From Roseomonas sp. E05 (GTDB lineage Bacteria > Pseudomonadota > Alphaproteobacteria > Acetobacterales > Acetobacteraceae), in contig NZ_JASIRT010000005.1 in NCBI RefSeq assembly GCF_030063475.1, positions 124,001 through 188,000 of the forward strand: a stretch of 64,000 nucleotides of DNA, read 5' to 3'. Below the pieces are notes generated by a model that ran no database searches, had not been told where the DNA came from, and worked only from the letters and a program-made list of their open reading frames with translations. The position numbers were made by a program, and so were the translations under genes. This document shows, piece by piece, positions 8,114 to 16,304 of the stretch. The first letter of the stretch is position 1; every line of letters starts with the position of its first letter.

Positions 8114-8952
8114 GCGCGCGGCTCCAGCCAGGAGGGGTCGCGGCTCAGGGTGGGCAGCCGGGCGCGCTTGTGGCTCAGGCTCGGCATGCATTCCAGCAGC
8201 CCGCGCGTATAGGCGTGCTGGGCGCGGTGCAGGTCGCGCGCCGGCAGCTCCTCCATCACCTGTCCGGCATACATCACCACCACCCGGTCGCAGAAGCGGC
8301 TGACCAGCGGCAGGTCGTGGCTGATCAGCATCAGCCCCATGCCGCGCGCCGAGACCAGGTCCTCGATCAGCTTCAGGATCTCCGCCTGCACGCTGGCATC
8401 CAGCGCGCTGGTCGGCTCGTCGGCGATCAGCAGGTCCGGGTTCGGTGCCAGCATCATGGCGATCATCACCCGCTGTCCCATGCCGCCGGAAACCTCATGC
8501 GGATAGGACTCCAGCACCCGCTTCGGGTCGCGGATACGCACCTGCTCCAGCAGGGCCAGCGCCGCCTCGCGCGCCTCGCGCCTGCCGCCCTTCTGGTGCG
8601 CCAGCCAGGCCTCGGCGATCTGGTTGCCGACCGTCATCACCGGATTGAGGCTGAACTTCGGGTCCTGCATGATCAGGCCGATGCGGCCGCCGCGCAGGCT
8701 GCGCATCTGCCGCTCGGAGGCACCAAGAATGTCGATGCCGTCGAAGCGCAGCGCGCCGGCGCGGACGCGCGCCGCCTCGGGCAGAAGCCGCATCAACGCG
8801 CGCCCGGTCACCGACTTGCCCGAACCGCTCTCGCCCACGATGCCGAGCTTCTCCCGGCCAAGGCTGAAGGACACGCCGCGCACGGCATGGGTGAAGCCTG
8901 TCGGTGTGGGGAAGTCCACGCGCAGGTCACGGATCTCGACGAGGTTGCTCAT
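8110..8952 (-). CDS. Oligopeptide/dipeptide ABC transporter ATPase, DppD-type
   Basis: 280 residues. Walker A is GESGSGKSV, the Q-loop is IMQDPKFSLNPVMTV, the signature is VSGGMGQRVMIAMML and Walker B is LLIADEPTSALD. The C-terminal part (RAQHAYTRGLLECMPS) resembles the oligo/dipeptide transporter extension. It pairs with the product of 7379-8113 as the cytoplasmic motor. It starts 3 bp after the stop of the small nuclease-like gene, not behind a permease, which is the usual neighbour in dpp/opp operons. Confidence 0.92.
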   Translation of the reverse strand: MSNLVEIRDLRVDFPTPTGFTHAVRGVSFSLGREKLGIVGESGSGKSVTGRALMRLLPEAARVRAGALRFDGIDILGASERQMRSLRGGRIGLIMQDPKFSLNPVMTVGNQIAEAWLAHQKGGRREAREAALALLEQVRIRDPKRVLESYPHEVSGGMGQRVMIAMMLAPNPDLLIADEPTSALDASVQAEILKLIEDLVSARGMGLMLISHDLPLVSRFCDRVVVMYAGQVMEELPARDLHRAQHAYTRGLLECMPSLSHKRARLPTLSRDPSWLEPRA

Positions 8953-8955
8953 CGT

Positions 8956-9420
8956 CTAAGCTCCCGCCTCGTACGCAAGACGCGCTCCTTGGAGTTTCCT
9001 GAATTCGCCAACACGCAACGAACCCTTGGCGCGCACTTTGGAGCCCGGCTTCATGAGCGCCACCTTCACATCGGAGAACGGCACTTCCCAGATTTCTCGT
9101 GCTTCCAGCGTGTCGGGTTCGAGCAGAACGGTATCGCAAAGCGTCTCAGGATCCAGTTTCGGAACGCGTCGACGGTTGGTATCGCGATCGTCGAGCACGC
9201 GCCCCTTAATCTGGATTCCTTCCTCGCCACGCTGGGCGTCATAGCCCTTGTTGCGCGCATCCGTGAGCCTGAGTTGCAGCTTCCCGGCCGCTTCGTATTC
9301 TGCGATTTCGCCGGCCACGCCGAGAGGCTTACCGGTGCATCGATGGTACGCAATCGCCAGGGGCTTGACTGCGGCAAGGATTTCGCGCTGGCACCGGTCC
9401 TTCGTCACTACGTTTACCAT
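8956..9420 (-). CDS. Hypothetical protein with PD-(D/E)XK-like pattern, inserted in the ABC operon
   Basis: 154 residues, start ATG at 9420. The first 75 residues show a restriction-endonuclease-like pattern: helix with AGEIAEYEAA (E38, E41), then NKGYDA (D61), then GIQIKGR (Q70-x-K72). This spacing fits the core of PD-(D/E)XK folds, and similar GYDA...QIKGR proteins occur among uncharacterised DUF6998-type families. The C-terminal half (DDRDTNRRRVPKLD...) is not recognised. Base composition is visibly lower in GC than its neighbours. It sits between the second permease and the first ATPase gene, with a strong hairpin on its upstream side, which suggests acquisition by an existing operon. No nuclease activity is demonstrated by this sequence alone. 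Confidence 0.65.
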   Translation of the reverse strand: MVNVVTKDRCQREILAAVKPLAIAYHRCTGKPLGVAGEIAEYEAAGKLQLRLTDARNKGYDAQRGEEGIQIKGRVLDDRDTNRRRVPKLDPETLCDTVLLEPDTLEAREIWEVPFSDVKVALMKPGSKVRAKGSLRVGEFRKLQGARLAYEAGA

Positions 9421-9471
9421 TGCGCGCACCTCATCGGGGAGGTCCAGGAGCTCAGTTCCTGGCGGGGAGAG

Positions 9472-9498
9472 CGCGAGAGGGGCGGCGCCCCTCTCGCG
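9472..9498 (-). terminator. 12-bp perfect hairpin between permease and inserted gene
   Basis: CGCGAGAGGGGC-GGC-GCCCCTCTCGCG forms a 12-bp perfect stem with a 3-base loop, 17 bp past the DppC-type permease stop. It has no clear T-run on the minus strand. A smaller CCAGGA/TCCTGG stem follows at 9444-9462. It could weaken transcription into the small gene and the ATPases or protect the upstream mRNA. Confidence 0.5.
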
Positions 9499-9514
9499 AA
9501 CACCGCGGAAGGCT

Positions 9515-10414
9515 TCATCGCTGCTTCGGGTCCAGCACATCGCGCAGCCCGTCGCCCAGCAGGTTGAACGCCAGGCTTGCTGTGAAGATGGCAATGCCCG
9601 GGATCACCGGCACCCACCACTGCTCCAGGATGAACCGCCGCGCCGTCGCGATCATCGTGCCCCACTCGGGAATCGGCGGCTGCGCGCCAAGCCCGAGGAA
9701 GCCAAGCCCCGCCGCCGTCAGGATGATCGAGGACATGTCGAGCGTGACACGCACGGTCAGCGAAGGCAGGCACATCGGCGTCACATGCCGCCAGATGACG
9801 CGCCAGGGCGAGGCGCCGGTCATCCGCACGGCGGCGATGTAATCGGTGTTGCGGATGGTCAGCGTCTCCGCGCGGGCGAGGCGTGCATAGGGCGGCCAGG
9901 CCGTCAGCGCGATGGCGATCACGGCGCTCTCCACCCCCGGCCGCATGGCGGCGACGAAGGCCAGCGCCAGGATCAGCCGCGGAAAGGCCAGGAACACGTC
10001 GGTGACGCGCATCAGCAGGCGATCGAGCAGCCCGCCCGCATAGCCCGCGACGCAGCCCACGATCAGGCCGACCGGCGCCACCAGCACCACCACGGCGACC
10101 ACCATGCCGAGCGTGACCCGCCCGCCATAGAGCAGGCGAGACCAGACATCGCGGCCCAGTTCGTCGGTGCCGAGCCAGTGCTCGGCGGAGGGCGGCTGCA
10201 GCCGGTTGCCCAGCTCCTGCACCCCGGGATCATGCGTGGCGAGCAGCGGCGCGGCCAGCGCCAGGATCAGCATGACGACGGCCACCGCCAGCCCGGCCAC
10301 GGCCAGCGGATTGCGCCGGAAGGCCAGCCAGAGCTGGTAGCGCCGCCCCCATTTGGCCTGCGAGCGGGAGGCCGGCGTATCGGTCAGCAGCCAGGCGCGC
10401 GTCGATCCGGACAT
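9515..10414 (-). CDS. Oligopeptide/dipeptide ABC transporter permease, DppC-type
   Basis: 299 residues. It has the short cytoplasmic N-terminus and first helix typical of DppC/OppC (FRRNPLAVAGLAVAVVMLILALAAPLLA), the conserved HWLGTDELGRDVWSRLLYGGR segment, and the coupling loop YIAAVRMTGASPWRVIWRHVTPM. Start ATG at 10414; the longer frame is an upstream read-through into the DppB gene. It follows DppB with a 2-bp gap. It would form the peptide channel with DppB. Confidence 0.92.
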   Translation of the reverse strand: MSGSTRAWLLTDTPASRSQAKWGRRYQLWLAFRRNPLAVAGLAVAVVMLILALAAPLLATHDPGVQELGNRLQPPSAEHWLGTDELGRDVWSRLLYGGRVTLGMVVAVVVLVAPVGLIVGCVAGYAGGLLDRLLMRVTDVFLAFPRLILALAFVAAMRPGVESAVIAIALTAWPPYARLARAETLTIRNTDYIAAVRMTGASPWRVIWRHVTPMCLPSLTVRVTLDMSSIILTAAGLGFLGLGAQPPIPEWGTMIATARRFILEQWWVPVIPGIAIFTASLAFNLLGDGLRDVLDPKQR

Positions 10415-10416
10415 GC

Positions 10417-11508
10417 TCACTTCACCCTCGGATCGAGCAGCCGGTAGAGCAGGTCCGACAGCAGGTTCAGCACGACGTAGATGAGGCCGACCACCAGCGT
10501 GGCGCCGAGCACCGCGTTCATGTCGGCGTTCAGCAGCGAAACGGTGAGGTATTGCCCGAGGCCGGGCCAGGAGAAGATCGTCTCCGTCAGCACCGCGCCC
10601 TCCAGCAGGCCCGCATAGGACATCGCCAGCACGGTGACGAGCGGCACGGCGGTATTGCGGAAGGCATGGCCCCAGATGATGCGGCGGCGCGAGAGGCCCT
10701 TGGCGCGGGCGGTGGTGACGTATTCGCTGCGCAGCTCGCCCAGCATGAAGGCGCGCGTCATGCGCGCGATATAGGCCAGCGAGAACATCGCCAGCACCGC
10801 CGCCGGCTGCGCCAGATGCGCCAGCGCGTCCTGGAAGGCGCCCCAATCGCCGGCGAGCGCCGCATCGAGCGTCAGGATGCCGGTGCGCTCGTCCACCATG
10901 CCTTCGTAGAAGATGCTCTGCCGCCCCGGCCCCGGCGCCCAGCCGAGCCTGGCGTAGAACAGCAGCAGCGAGACCAGCCCGAGCACGAAGACCGGCAGCG
11001 AATGCCCGGCGAGGCAGAACAGCCGCACCGCCTGATCCACCCATTTGCCCTGCTTCGTCGCCGCCAGCACGCCAAGCGGCACGCCGATCACCACGGCGAT
11101 GATCATGGCCACGGTCGCCAGCTCGAAGGTGGCGGGGAAGAAGCGCGCGATGTCCTGCGTGACGGGGTTGGAGGTCATCACCGAGCGGCCGAGATCGCCG
11201 CTGACGATATGCTCCAGGTAGCGCCAGAACTGCACGTAGAGCGGCTGGTCGAGGCCGAGCTCCAGCCGGGTGCGCTCCACCACGTCCTGCGGCGCGCGGT
11301 CGCCGACGATGGCCAGCACCGGATCGATCGGCACCACGCGGCCGATGAAGAAGGTGACGAGGACCAGGCCGAACAGCGTGATGGGAATGCTGGCGAGCGT
11401 CGCCGAGACGGCCTGGAAGCGCAGGCGGAAGGCGGAGGGGCGACGACGCCCCCCCGCAGGCTGCCCCCCCGGCGGCTGGTCCGCCGGGGAAGTGGTGCTG
11501 TCGCTCAT
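10417..11508 (-). CDS. Oligopeptide/dipeptide ABC transporter permease, DppB-type
   Basis: 363 residues with six helices. Family landmarks are TFFIGRVVPIDPVLAIVGDRAP near the start, the GDLGRSVMTSNPV segment, and the coupling loop YVTTARAKGLSRRRIIWGHAFRNT. An extra N-terminal Pro/Gly-rich stretch (roughly residues 1-26) precedes the first helix and is unusual, so a start further in is possible. The ATG at 11508 overlaps the stop of the binding-protein gene (ATGA). Confidence 0.9.
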   Translation of the reverse strand: MSDSTTSPADQPPGGQPAGGRRRPSAFRLRFQAVSATLASIPITLFGLVLVTFFIGRVVPIDPVLAIVGDRAPQDVVERTRLELGLDQPLYVQFWRYLEHIVSGDLGRSVMTSNPVTQDIARFFPATFELATVAMIIAVVIGVPLGVLAATKQGKWVDQAVRLFCLAGHSLPVFVLGLVSLLLFYARLGWAPGPGRQSIFYEGMVDERTGILTLDAALAGDWGAFQDALAHLAQPAAVLAMFSLAYIARMTRAFMLGELRSEYVTTARAKGLSRRRIIWGHAFRNTAVPLVTVLAMSYAGLLEGAVLTETIFSWPGLGQYLTVSLLNADMNAVLGATLVVGLIYVVLNLLSDLLYRLLDPRVK

Positions 11509-13121
11509 GCCTTGGTGATGTTGGTGTAGGAGTGCCGGTCGTTCATCGGGCCCATGTCGAAGCCCTTCACGCCGGCGCGCGAGACCGCGACCTCGATCTC
11601 CTGCAGCAGGATGACGAAGGGCGAGACCTTCTGGTGCTCCTTCTGCAGGTCCTCGTACATCTGCGTGCGCTTCTCGGAATCGGTTTCCTTCAGCGCCGCC
11701 ACGGCGCGGGCGGAAAGCTCGGGGATATCCCAGCTCGCCCGCCAGGCCAGGGTGCGGTTGCGCGCGTTCTCGCTGTTGTCGGTGTTGATGCTGAAGGCTT
11801 CCGCGTTGCTGTGCGGGTCGAAGTAGTCGCTGCCCCAGCGCACCATGGCGATGTCATGCGTGCGGGCACGGGTCTTGGTGATGACAGCGCGCATCTCGCC
11901 CGGCAGCATGCTCAGCCGGATGCCGATGGCGGCGAGGTTCGCCTGGATCGCCTGGGCGATGTCGGATTGCGGCGCGGCCGAGGCATAGTCGAAGCTGACC
12001 TCGAAGCCATCCGCCAGCCCGGCCCTGGCCAGCAGCGCCTTCGCCTCCTCGATGTTGCGCTTGAAGGGCTGCTCGGTCACCGCGCCCGGCAGGCCGGCCG
12101 GCAGGAAGGCCTGATGCACCGCATAGGTGGTGGGCACGATGTTCTTCTGGATGCCCTCGTAGTCCAGCGCCAGCTTGATCGCCTGCCGCACCTCGGGCTT
12201 CGAGAGGTACTGGTTCTTCTGGTTCAGGCTCAGGTACATCAGGCTCGCCTTGCGCGAGGACTGCACGCTGAACTTCGGATCGTTCTCGACCTGCTTGATC
12301 TGGTCGGCCACCAGGTTGCGGGCGATGTCCACGTCGCCCTTCTGCAGGCCGAGCAGCTGCGCCGAGGGATCGGCCATGTGGCGCATGATGATGCGGCGGA
12401 TCTTCGGCGCCACGTTGCTGTGCGGATTGGCCTCCAGCACCACGCTCTCGCTCGCCTTCCACTGACGCACCGCGTAGCTGCCCGAGCCGGCCGAGTTCTG
12501 CTTCAGCCAGGCATTGCCCCAGTCGTCGCCCCCCTTGTCGTCCTTCTGGGCGTGGGACATCACGGTGGCCTTCTCGACCACCGAGCCCACCGCCGCCGAG
12601 AGGCAGTAGAGCAGGAAGGAGGGCGAGGTCGGCTCGGCGGTGGTCAGCACCACCGTCTTCGGCCCGGTGGCGCGGATGCGATCGGCCGCGTTGTCCCTGG
12701 TGAAGCCGAACTGGTTGATGATGAAGGCCGGCGGCTTGTTCATCACCACGGCGCGGGTCAGCGAGAAGGCCACGTCCTCCGCCGTCACCGGCTTGCCGGA
12801 GGCGAATTTCGGCCCGTCCTTCAGGGTGAAGGTGAAGGTCTTGTTGTCGTCCGAGACCTCCCACTTCTCCGCCAGCTCGCCCTCGATCTGGGAGGGGTTG
12901 GCGTTCGGCGTCGTCACCAGCTTCTGGTAGACGTTCCCGGCGATCTCCGAGGCCGTGTACTCGAAGGCCTCCTGCGGATCGAGGCTGATGATGTCGTCGA
13001 TCTGCTTGGCGAAGACCAGCACGTTGGGCGGGGTCTGGGCGGAGGCGCTCCGGACCGGCAGGCCGGCGGGCAGCGTGGCGGCGGCTGCGGAAGCGAGCAG
13101 CATCGAACGGCGTGTGAGCAT
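11505..13121 (-). CDS. Peptide-type ABC transporter substrate-binding protein (family 5)
   Basis: 538 residues with a signal peptide (MLTRRSMLLASAAAATLPAGLPVRSASA). The body has the family-5 layout of DppA/OppA: LDPQEAFEYTASEIAGNVYQKL, the KDGPKFASGKPVTAEDVAFSL motif and LALDYEGIQKNI. It is the first gene of the minus-strand operon, preceded by a strong Shine-Dalgarno (AGGAGGT) in the 136-bp gap before the divergent phosphoribosyltransferase. Together with 10417-11508, 9515-10414, 8110-8952 and 7379-8113 it makes a complete importer. Ligand unknown: peptides, glutathione, opines or metal complexes are all possible for this family. Confidence 0.92.
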   Translation of the reverse strand: MLTRRSMLLASAAAATLPAGLPVRSASAQTPPNVLVFAKQIDDIISLDPQEAFEYTASEIAGNVYQKLVTTPNANPSQIEGELAEKWEVSDDNKTFTFTLKDGPKFASGKPVTAEDVAFSLTRAVVMNKPPAFIINQFGFTRDNAADRIRATGPKTVVLTTAEPTSPSFLLYCLSAAVGSVVEKATVMSHAQKDDKGGDDWGNAWLKQNSAGSGSYAVRQWKASESVVLEANPHSNVAPKIRRIIMRHMADPSAQLLGLQKGDVDIARNLVADQIKQVENDPKFSVQSSRKASLMYLSLNQKNQYLSKPEVRQAIKLALDYEGIQKNIVPTTYAVHQAFLPAGLPGAVTEQPFKRNIEEAKALLARAGLADGFEVSFDYASAAPQSDIAQAIQANLAAIGIRLSMLPGEMRAVITKTRARTHDIAMVRWGSDYFDPHSNAEAFSINTDNSENARNRTLAWRASWDIPELSARAVAALKETDSEKRTQMYEDLQKEHQKVSPFVILLQEIEVAVSRAGVKGFDMGPMNDRHSYTNITKA

Positions 13122-13257
13122 CGGAAGGACCTCCTGAACCCTGCCTATGTAGCGCGCCGCCCCCCTGCCGCGCCATGGCCTGTGCAGCGCCGGCCGGTCC
13201 CGCCCTGCCCCGCATTTCCCCCTGGCGCGGCACGGGCGGCCATGCCATCCGGCAGGG

Positions 13258-13926
13258 ATGGAATACTGGCAGGACTTCGAGACCCCCCCGGCCGGATCAG
13301 CCTTCGGCGAGAGCTATCCGGCGCCGATGCCGGACGGGCGCGCGCTGCGCCTGCCGCTGCGGGGCTATGGCGCGATCGCGGTGGCGGGCTTCATCGCCAA
13401 CCAGGCCTCCTTCGCCGTCCTGCGGGCGCTCTGCGGCTGGATGGCCGCCGCCGCCCGGCCACTGGGGGCGGAGGTGGTGGTCGGCCTGCCGACCCTCGGC
13501 CATGTCTTCGGCGGCCCGGTGGCGGAGGCGCTCGGCCATGCCAACTGGGTGGCCCCCGGCTATTCACGCAAGACCTGGTACGACCCCGCCTATTCCGTGC
13601 CCACCGCCTCCTCCACCACGCCGGATACGCGGCGCATCTGGCTGGACCCGCGCCTGCTGCCCCGCCTCGCCGGGCGGCGGGTGCTGCTGGTGGACGACGT
13701 GATCAGCACCGGCAGCTCCGCCCTGGCCGGGCTGGCGCTGCTGGCCGCGGCGGGGGTGCGGCCGGTCGGGCTCTGCGTGGCGATGGCGCAGGGCGACCGC
13801 TGGCGCCAGGCCTGGCCCGCCGAGATCCCGGTCGCCGCCGCCTTCGCAACGCCGCTCTTCCGGCCCAGCGAGGAGGGTTGGGTGCCGGACCCGGCGACGA
13901 TGGCACGCGGCCTTCTGCTGCCCTGA
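13258..13926 (+). CDS. Phosphoribosyltransferase-domain protein
   Basis: 222 residues. The type I phosphoribosyltransferase PRPP-binding loop is clear: RRVLLVDDVISTGSSALAG around residues 140-158. The middle part (GLPTLGHVFGGPVAEALGH...) could form the hood. The overall sequence resembles adenine-PRTase-like proteins of unknown substrate, not a biosynthetic enzyme such as PyrE or Hpt. It stands alone, divergent from the peptide importer and convergent with the glucosidase at 13971-16139. Substrate base unknown. Confidence 0.75.
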   Translation: MEYWQDFETPPAGSAFGESYPAPMPDGRALRLPLRGYGAIAVAGFIANQASFAVLRALCGWMAAAARPLGAEVVVGLPTLGHVFGGPVAEALGHANWVAPGYSRKTWYDPAYSVPTASSTTPDTRRIWLDPRLLPRLAGRRVLLVDDVISTGSSALAGLALLAAAGVRPVGLCVAMAQGDRWRQAWPAEIPVAAAFATPLFRPSEEGWVPDPATMARGLLLP

Positions 13927-13970
13927 GGGCGGCCAGGGAGGGCGCCGCCCTTCCCTGGGCCCACCCGCCA

Positions 13971-16139
13971 TCAGCCGGGGGGAGCGGTGTGCAGCGCGAC
14001 GCTCAGGTCGCCGCTCTGCTGCAGCACCTCCAGCCGCGCCCTGTCGCCCTCGCGGTGCACCCGCAGGTCGAGCAGGCCGTCGCCGAGCCGCAGCCGGCGC
14101 AGCGTCACCCAGGGCAGGAAGTCCGGCAGCACGGGGCTGTCGAGCATCACCCTGCCCTGCTCGGGCGCGAAGCGCAGGCCGAGGCAGGCGCGCAGCAGGG
14201 CGAAAGGCGTGCTCGCCGCCCAGGCCTGCGGCGAGCAGGCCACCGGATAGAGCGTCGGCCCCTGGCCATGCCGCCGCGGGAAGCCGCAGAACAGCTCGGG
14301 CAGGCGGCGCCCGGGGTCGAAGCTGGCCGCCTGGAACAGCGCGGTGAGCAGCCGGGCGGCGGCATGGCCCAGCCCATAGCGGGCGAAGCCCTCGGCGATC
14401 ATGGCGTTGTCGTGCGGCCAGACCGAACCGTTATGGTAGCTCATCGGATTGAAGCGTGCCTCGCCCGCCGCCAGGGTGCGGATGCCCCAGCCGCAGAAGG
14501 AGGCCGGCTGCAGCAGCGTATGCGCCACCCGCGCCGCGCGGTGCGGCAGGGCGATGCCGGCGAACAGCGCATGCCCGGCATTGGAGCTGCGCACCCGGCA
14601 GGGCTGCTTGTTGCCGTCCAGCGCCAGGACGTAAGTGCCCAGGCCCTCGTCCCAGAAGGCGGCGTCGAAGGCGAGCTGCAGCGCGGCCGCGCGCTTCTCC
14701 AGCCGCTGCGCCCGCCCCGGGTCGCCCAGCCGGGTGGCGATGCGCGCGGCGGCGCGCCAGGCGGCATAGACATAGCCCTGCATCTCGACCAGCGCGATCG
14801 GCCCCTCCGCCGTCCGGCCATCGGCATGGAAGATCGAGTCGTGGCTGTCCTTCCAGCCCTGGTTCAGCAGCCCGTTCGGCGTCTTGCGGAGGTATTCGAC
14901 GAAGCCGTCGCCGTCCTCGTCGCCATAGGTGTCGATCCAGCCAAGCGCAGCCTCGATGTTCGGCCACAGCTCGCGCAGCGTGGCAAGGTCGCCGGTGCGG
15001 TCGAGATAGGCGCCGGCCAGCATGATGAAGAGCGGTGTGGAGTCGATGCTGCCGTAGTAGTGGCGGAAAGGCACCTCGCCCAGCACCGCCATCTCGCCCT
15101 GGCGCGTCTCGTGCAGGATCTTGCCGGGCTCGGCGTCGGTCTCCGGGTCCAGCGCGGTGGCCTGGTGCGCGGCCAGGAAGCGCAGCACGCCCTGGGCGAG
15201 GCGCGGCGCCAGCCACAGCGTCTGCCAGGCGGTGATCAGCGCGTCCCGCCCGAAGGCGGTGCTGTACCAGGGCACGCCGGCATAGGGGTAGGGCCCCTGC
15301 GGCGTGTGCGTCACCAGCATGGCGAGGTCGGCCCCGGCGCGGCGCAGCATCTCGTCGAACACCGCATGGCCGCTCTCGATCCCCACCGCCTCGGCGCGCA
15401 GCTGCCGCAGCGCCTGGCGCGAGCGGCGCAGTTCCGCCCCGAAGGCGTCGCGCGGCCGCTCCGTCACCGCGGCGTCGCAGCGGATGGTGAGGAACAGCAC
15501 CTGCCGGCCGCCCGGCGGCAGCTCGATCTCGTGCACGGCGCGCTGCGCCTCCAGCCGCCGTGGCGCCGGCTCGAAGCGCAGCACGGTCCTGCGGCGCCGC
15601 CCGTCGAGCCCGGTATAGGCCAGGGTCACGCCGGTGGTGGAGAAGGCGGGGTGATGATACTGCCCGCGCTGCGCCCGCTTGCGGCCCCGCACCTCGAAGA
15701 GATCGGCGAAGTCGGCGGCGAAGTGGGTCTCCAGCCGCAGCCGGTGCGGGCGGTCATCGTAGTTGCGGATGGCGAGACGCTCGTGGCAGGTGTCGCCGCA
15801 CAGGAAGCGGGTGCGGCGCAGGTGCAGCCGGCCGCGCGGCAGCGACTCCCCGGTTTCCTCCTCCCGCAGCGGCGGATTGGTCAGGTCACAGGTGAGCTCG
15901 GTGTTGTCGTCGAGCAAGGTGGCGCTGAGCAGCTGCGGCGCGGCACCGTTCAACCGAAGGCAGAGAAAGGAAAGATGCCGCATGTCCTTGTGGTAGAGGC
16001 CCTGCGAGTCTCCCGCGAAGTCGCCCGCCGCATTGAACACCGCGAAGCTGTCGCCGTGCTTCAATGTCATGGCGCGGCTCTGCTGCGTCGCGGCACTTTC
16101 TTCCGCCGCGACGCTGGGCGGGGCGATGGGGCTGTCCAT
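13971..16139 (-). CDS. Amylo-alpha-1,6-glucosidase / glycogen-debranching-type enzyme
   Basis: 722 residues from the ATG at 16139. The N-terminal ~270 residues match the bacterial debranching N-domain (HGDSFAVFNAAGDFAGDSQGLYHKDMRHL, then NYDDRPHRLRLE). The C-terminal ~430 residues form the (alpha/alpha)6 glucosidase part, with PYAGVPWYSTAFGRDALIT, the YGSIDSTPLFIMLAGAY segment, LLNQGWKDSHDSIFHADG and SYHNGSVWPHDNAMIAEG. Proteins of this family remove alpha-1,6 branches or process related glucans, but many bacterial members are uncharacterised. It is separated by 165 bp from an upstream histidine kinase gene on the same strand and lies near a GH13 alpha-glucosidase, suggesting glucan or oligosaccharide use. 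Confidence 0.85.
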   Translation of the reverse strand: MDSPIAPPSVAAEESAATQQSRAMTLKHGDSFAVFNAAGDFAGDSQGLYHKDMRHLSFLCLRLNGAAPQLLSATLLDDNTELTCDLTNPPLREEETGESLPRGRLHLRRTRFLCGDTCHERLAIRNYDDRPHRLRLETHFAADFADLFEVRGRKRAQRGQYHHPAFSTTGVTLAYTGLDGRRRRTVLRFEPAPRRLEAQRAVHEIELPPGGRQVLFLTIRCDAAVTERPRDAFGAELRRSRQALRQLRAEAVGIESGHAVFDEMLRRAGADLAMLVTHTPQGPYPYAGVPWYSTAFGRDALITAWQTLWLAPRLAQGVLRFLAAHQATALDPETDAEPGKILHETRQGEMAVLGEVPFRHYYGSIDSTPLFIMLAGAYLDRTGDLATLRELWPNIEAALGWIDTYGDEDGDGFVEYLRKTPNGLLNQGWKDSHDSIFHADGRTAEGPIALVEMQGYVYAAWRAAARIATRLGDPGRAQRLEKRAAALQLAFDAAFWDEGLGTYVLALDGNKQPCRVRSSNAGHALFAGIALPHRAARVAHTLLQPASFCGWGIRTLAAGEARFNPMSYHNGSVWPHDNAMIAEGFARYGLGHAAARLLTALFQAASFDPGRRLPELFCGFPRRHGQGPTLYPVACSPQAWAASTPFALLRACLGLRFAPEQGRVMLDSPVLPDFLPWVTLRRLRLGDGLLDLRVHREGDRARLEVLQQSGDLSVALHTAPPG

Positions 16140-16304
16140 GCGGCGAAAGCTTCCCCTTAGTTGTCGGAGTGTGGTGCAGGCCCCGGCGGCACGCGCCGCT
16201 CCCATGCCTGTCTCCGGCATGGGCTGCTTATCCCATGGTCCCGGTGAATGGATCCTTCAAGGGCACTCGCCGGCCACCGCCGCGTCAACTGCGCGCGGGA
16301 GGCC

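Noticed and set aside
11532-16160. A 1542-codon open frame on the plus strand
   Set aside because: It lies antisense to the peptide-binding protein and debranching enzyme genes and crosses the phosphoribosyltransferase out of frame. The Arg/His/Gln/Ala-rich composition is that of an antisense frame in very high-GC DNA.
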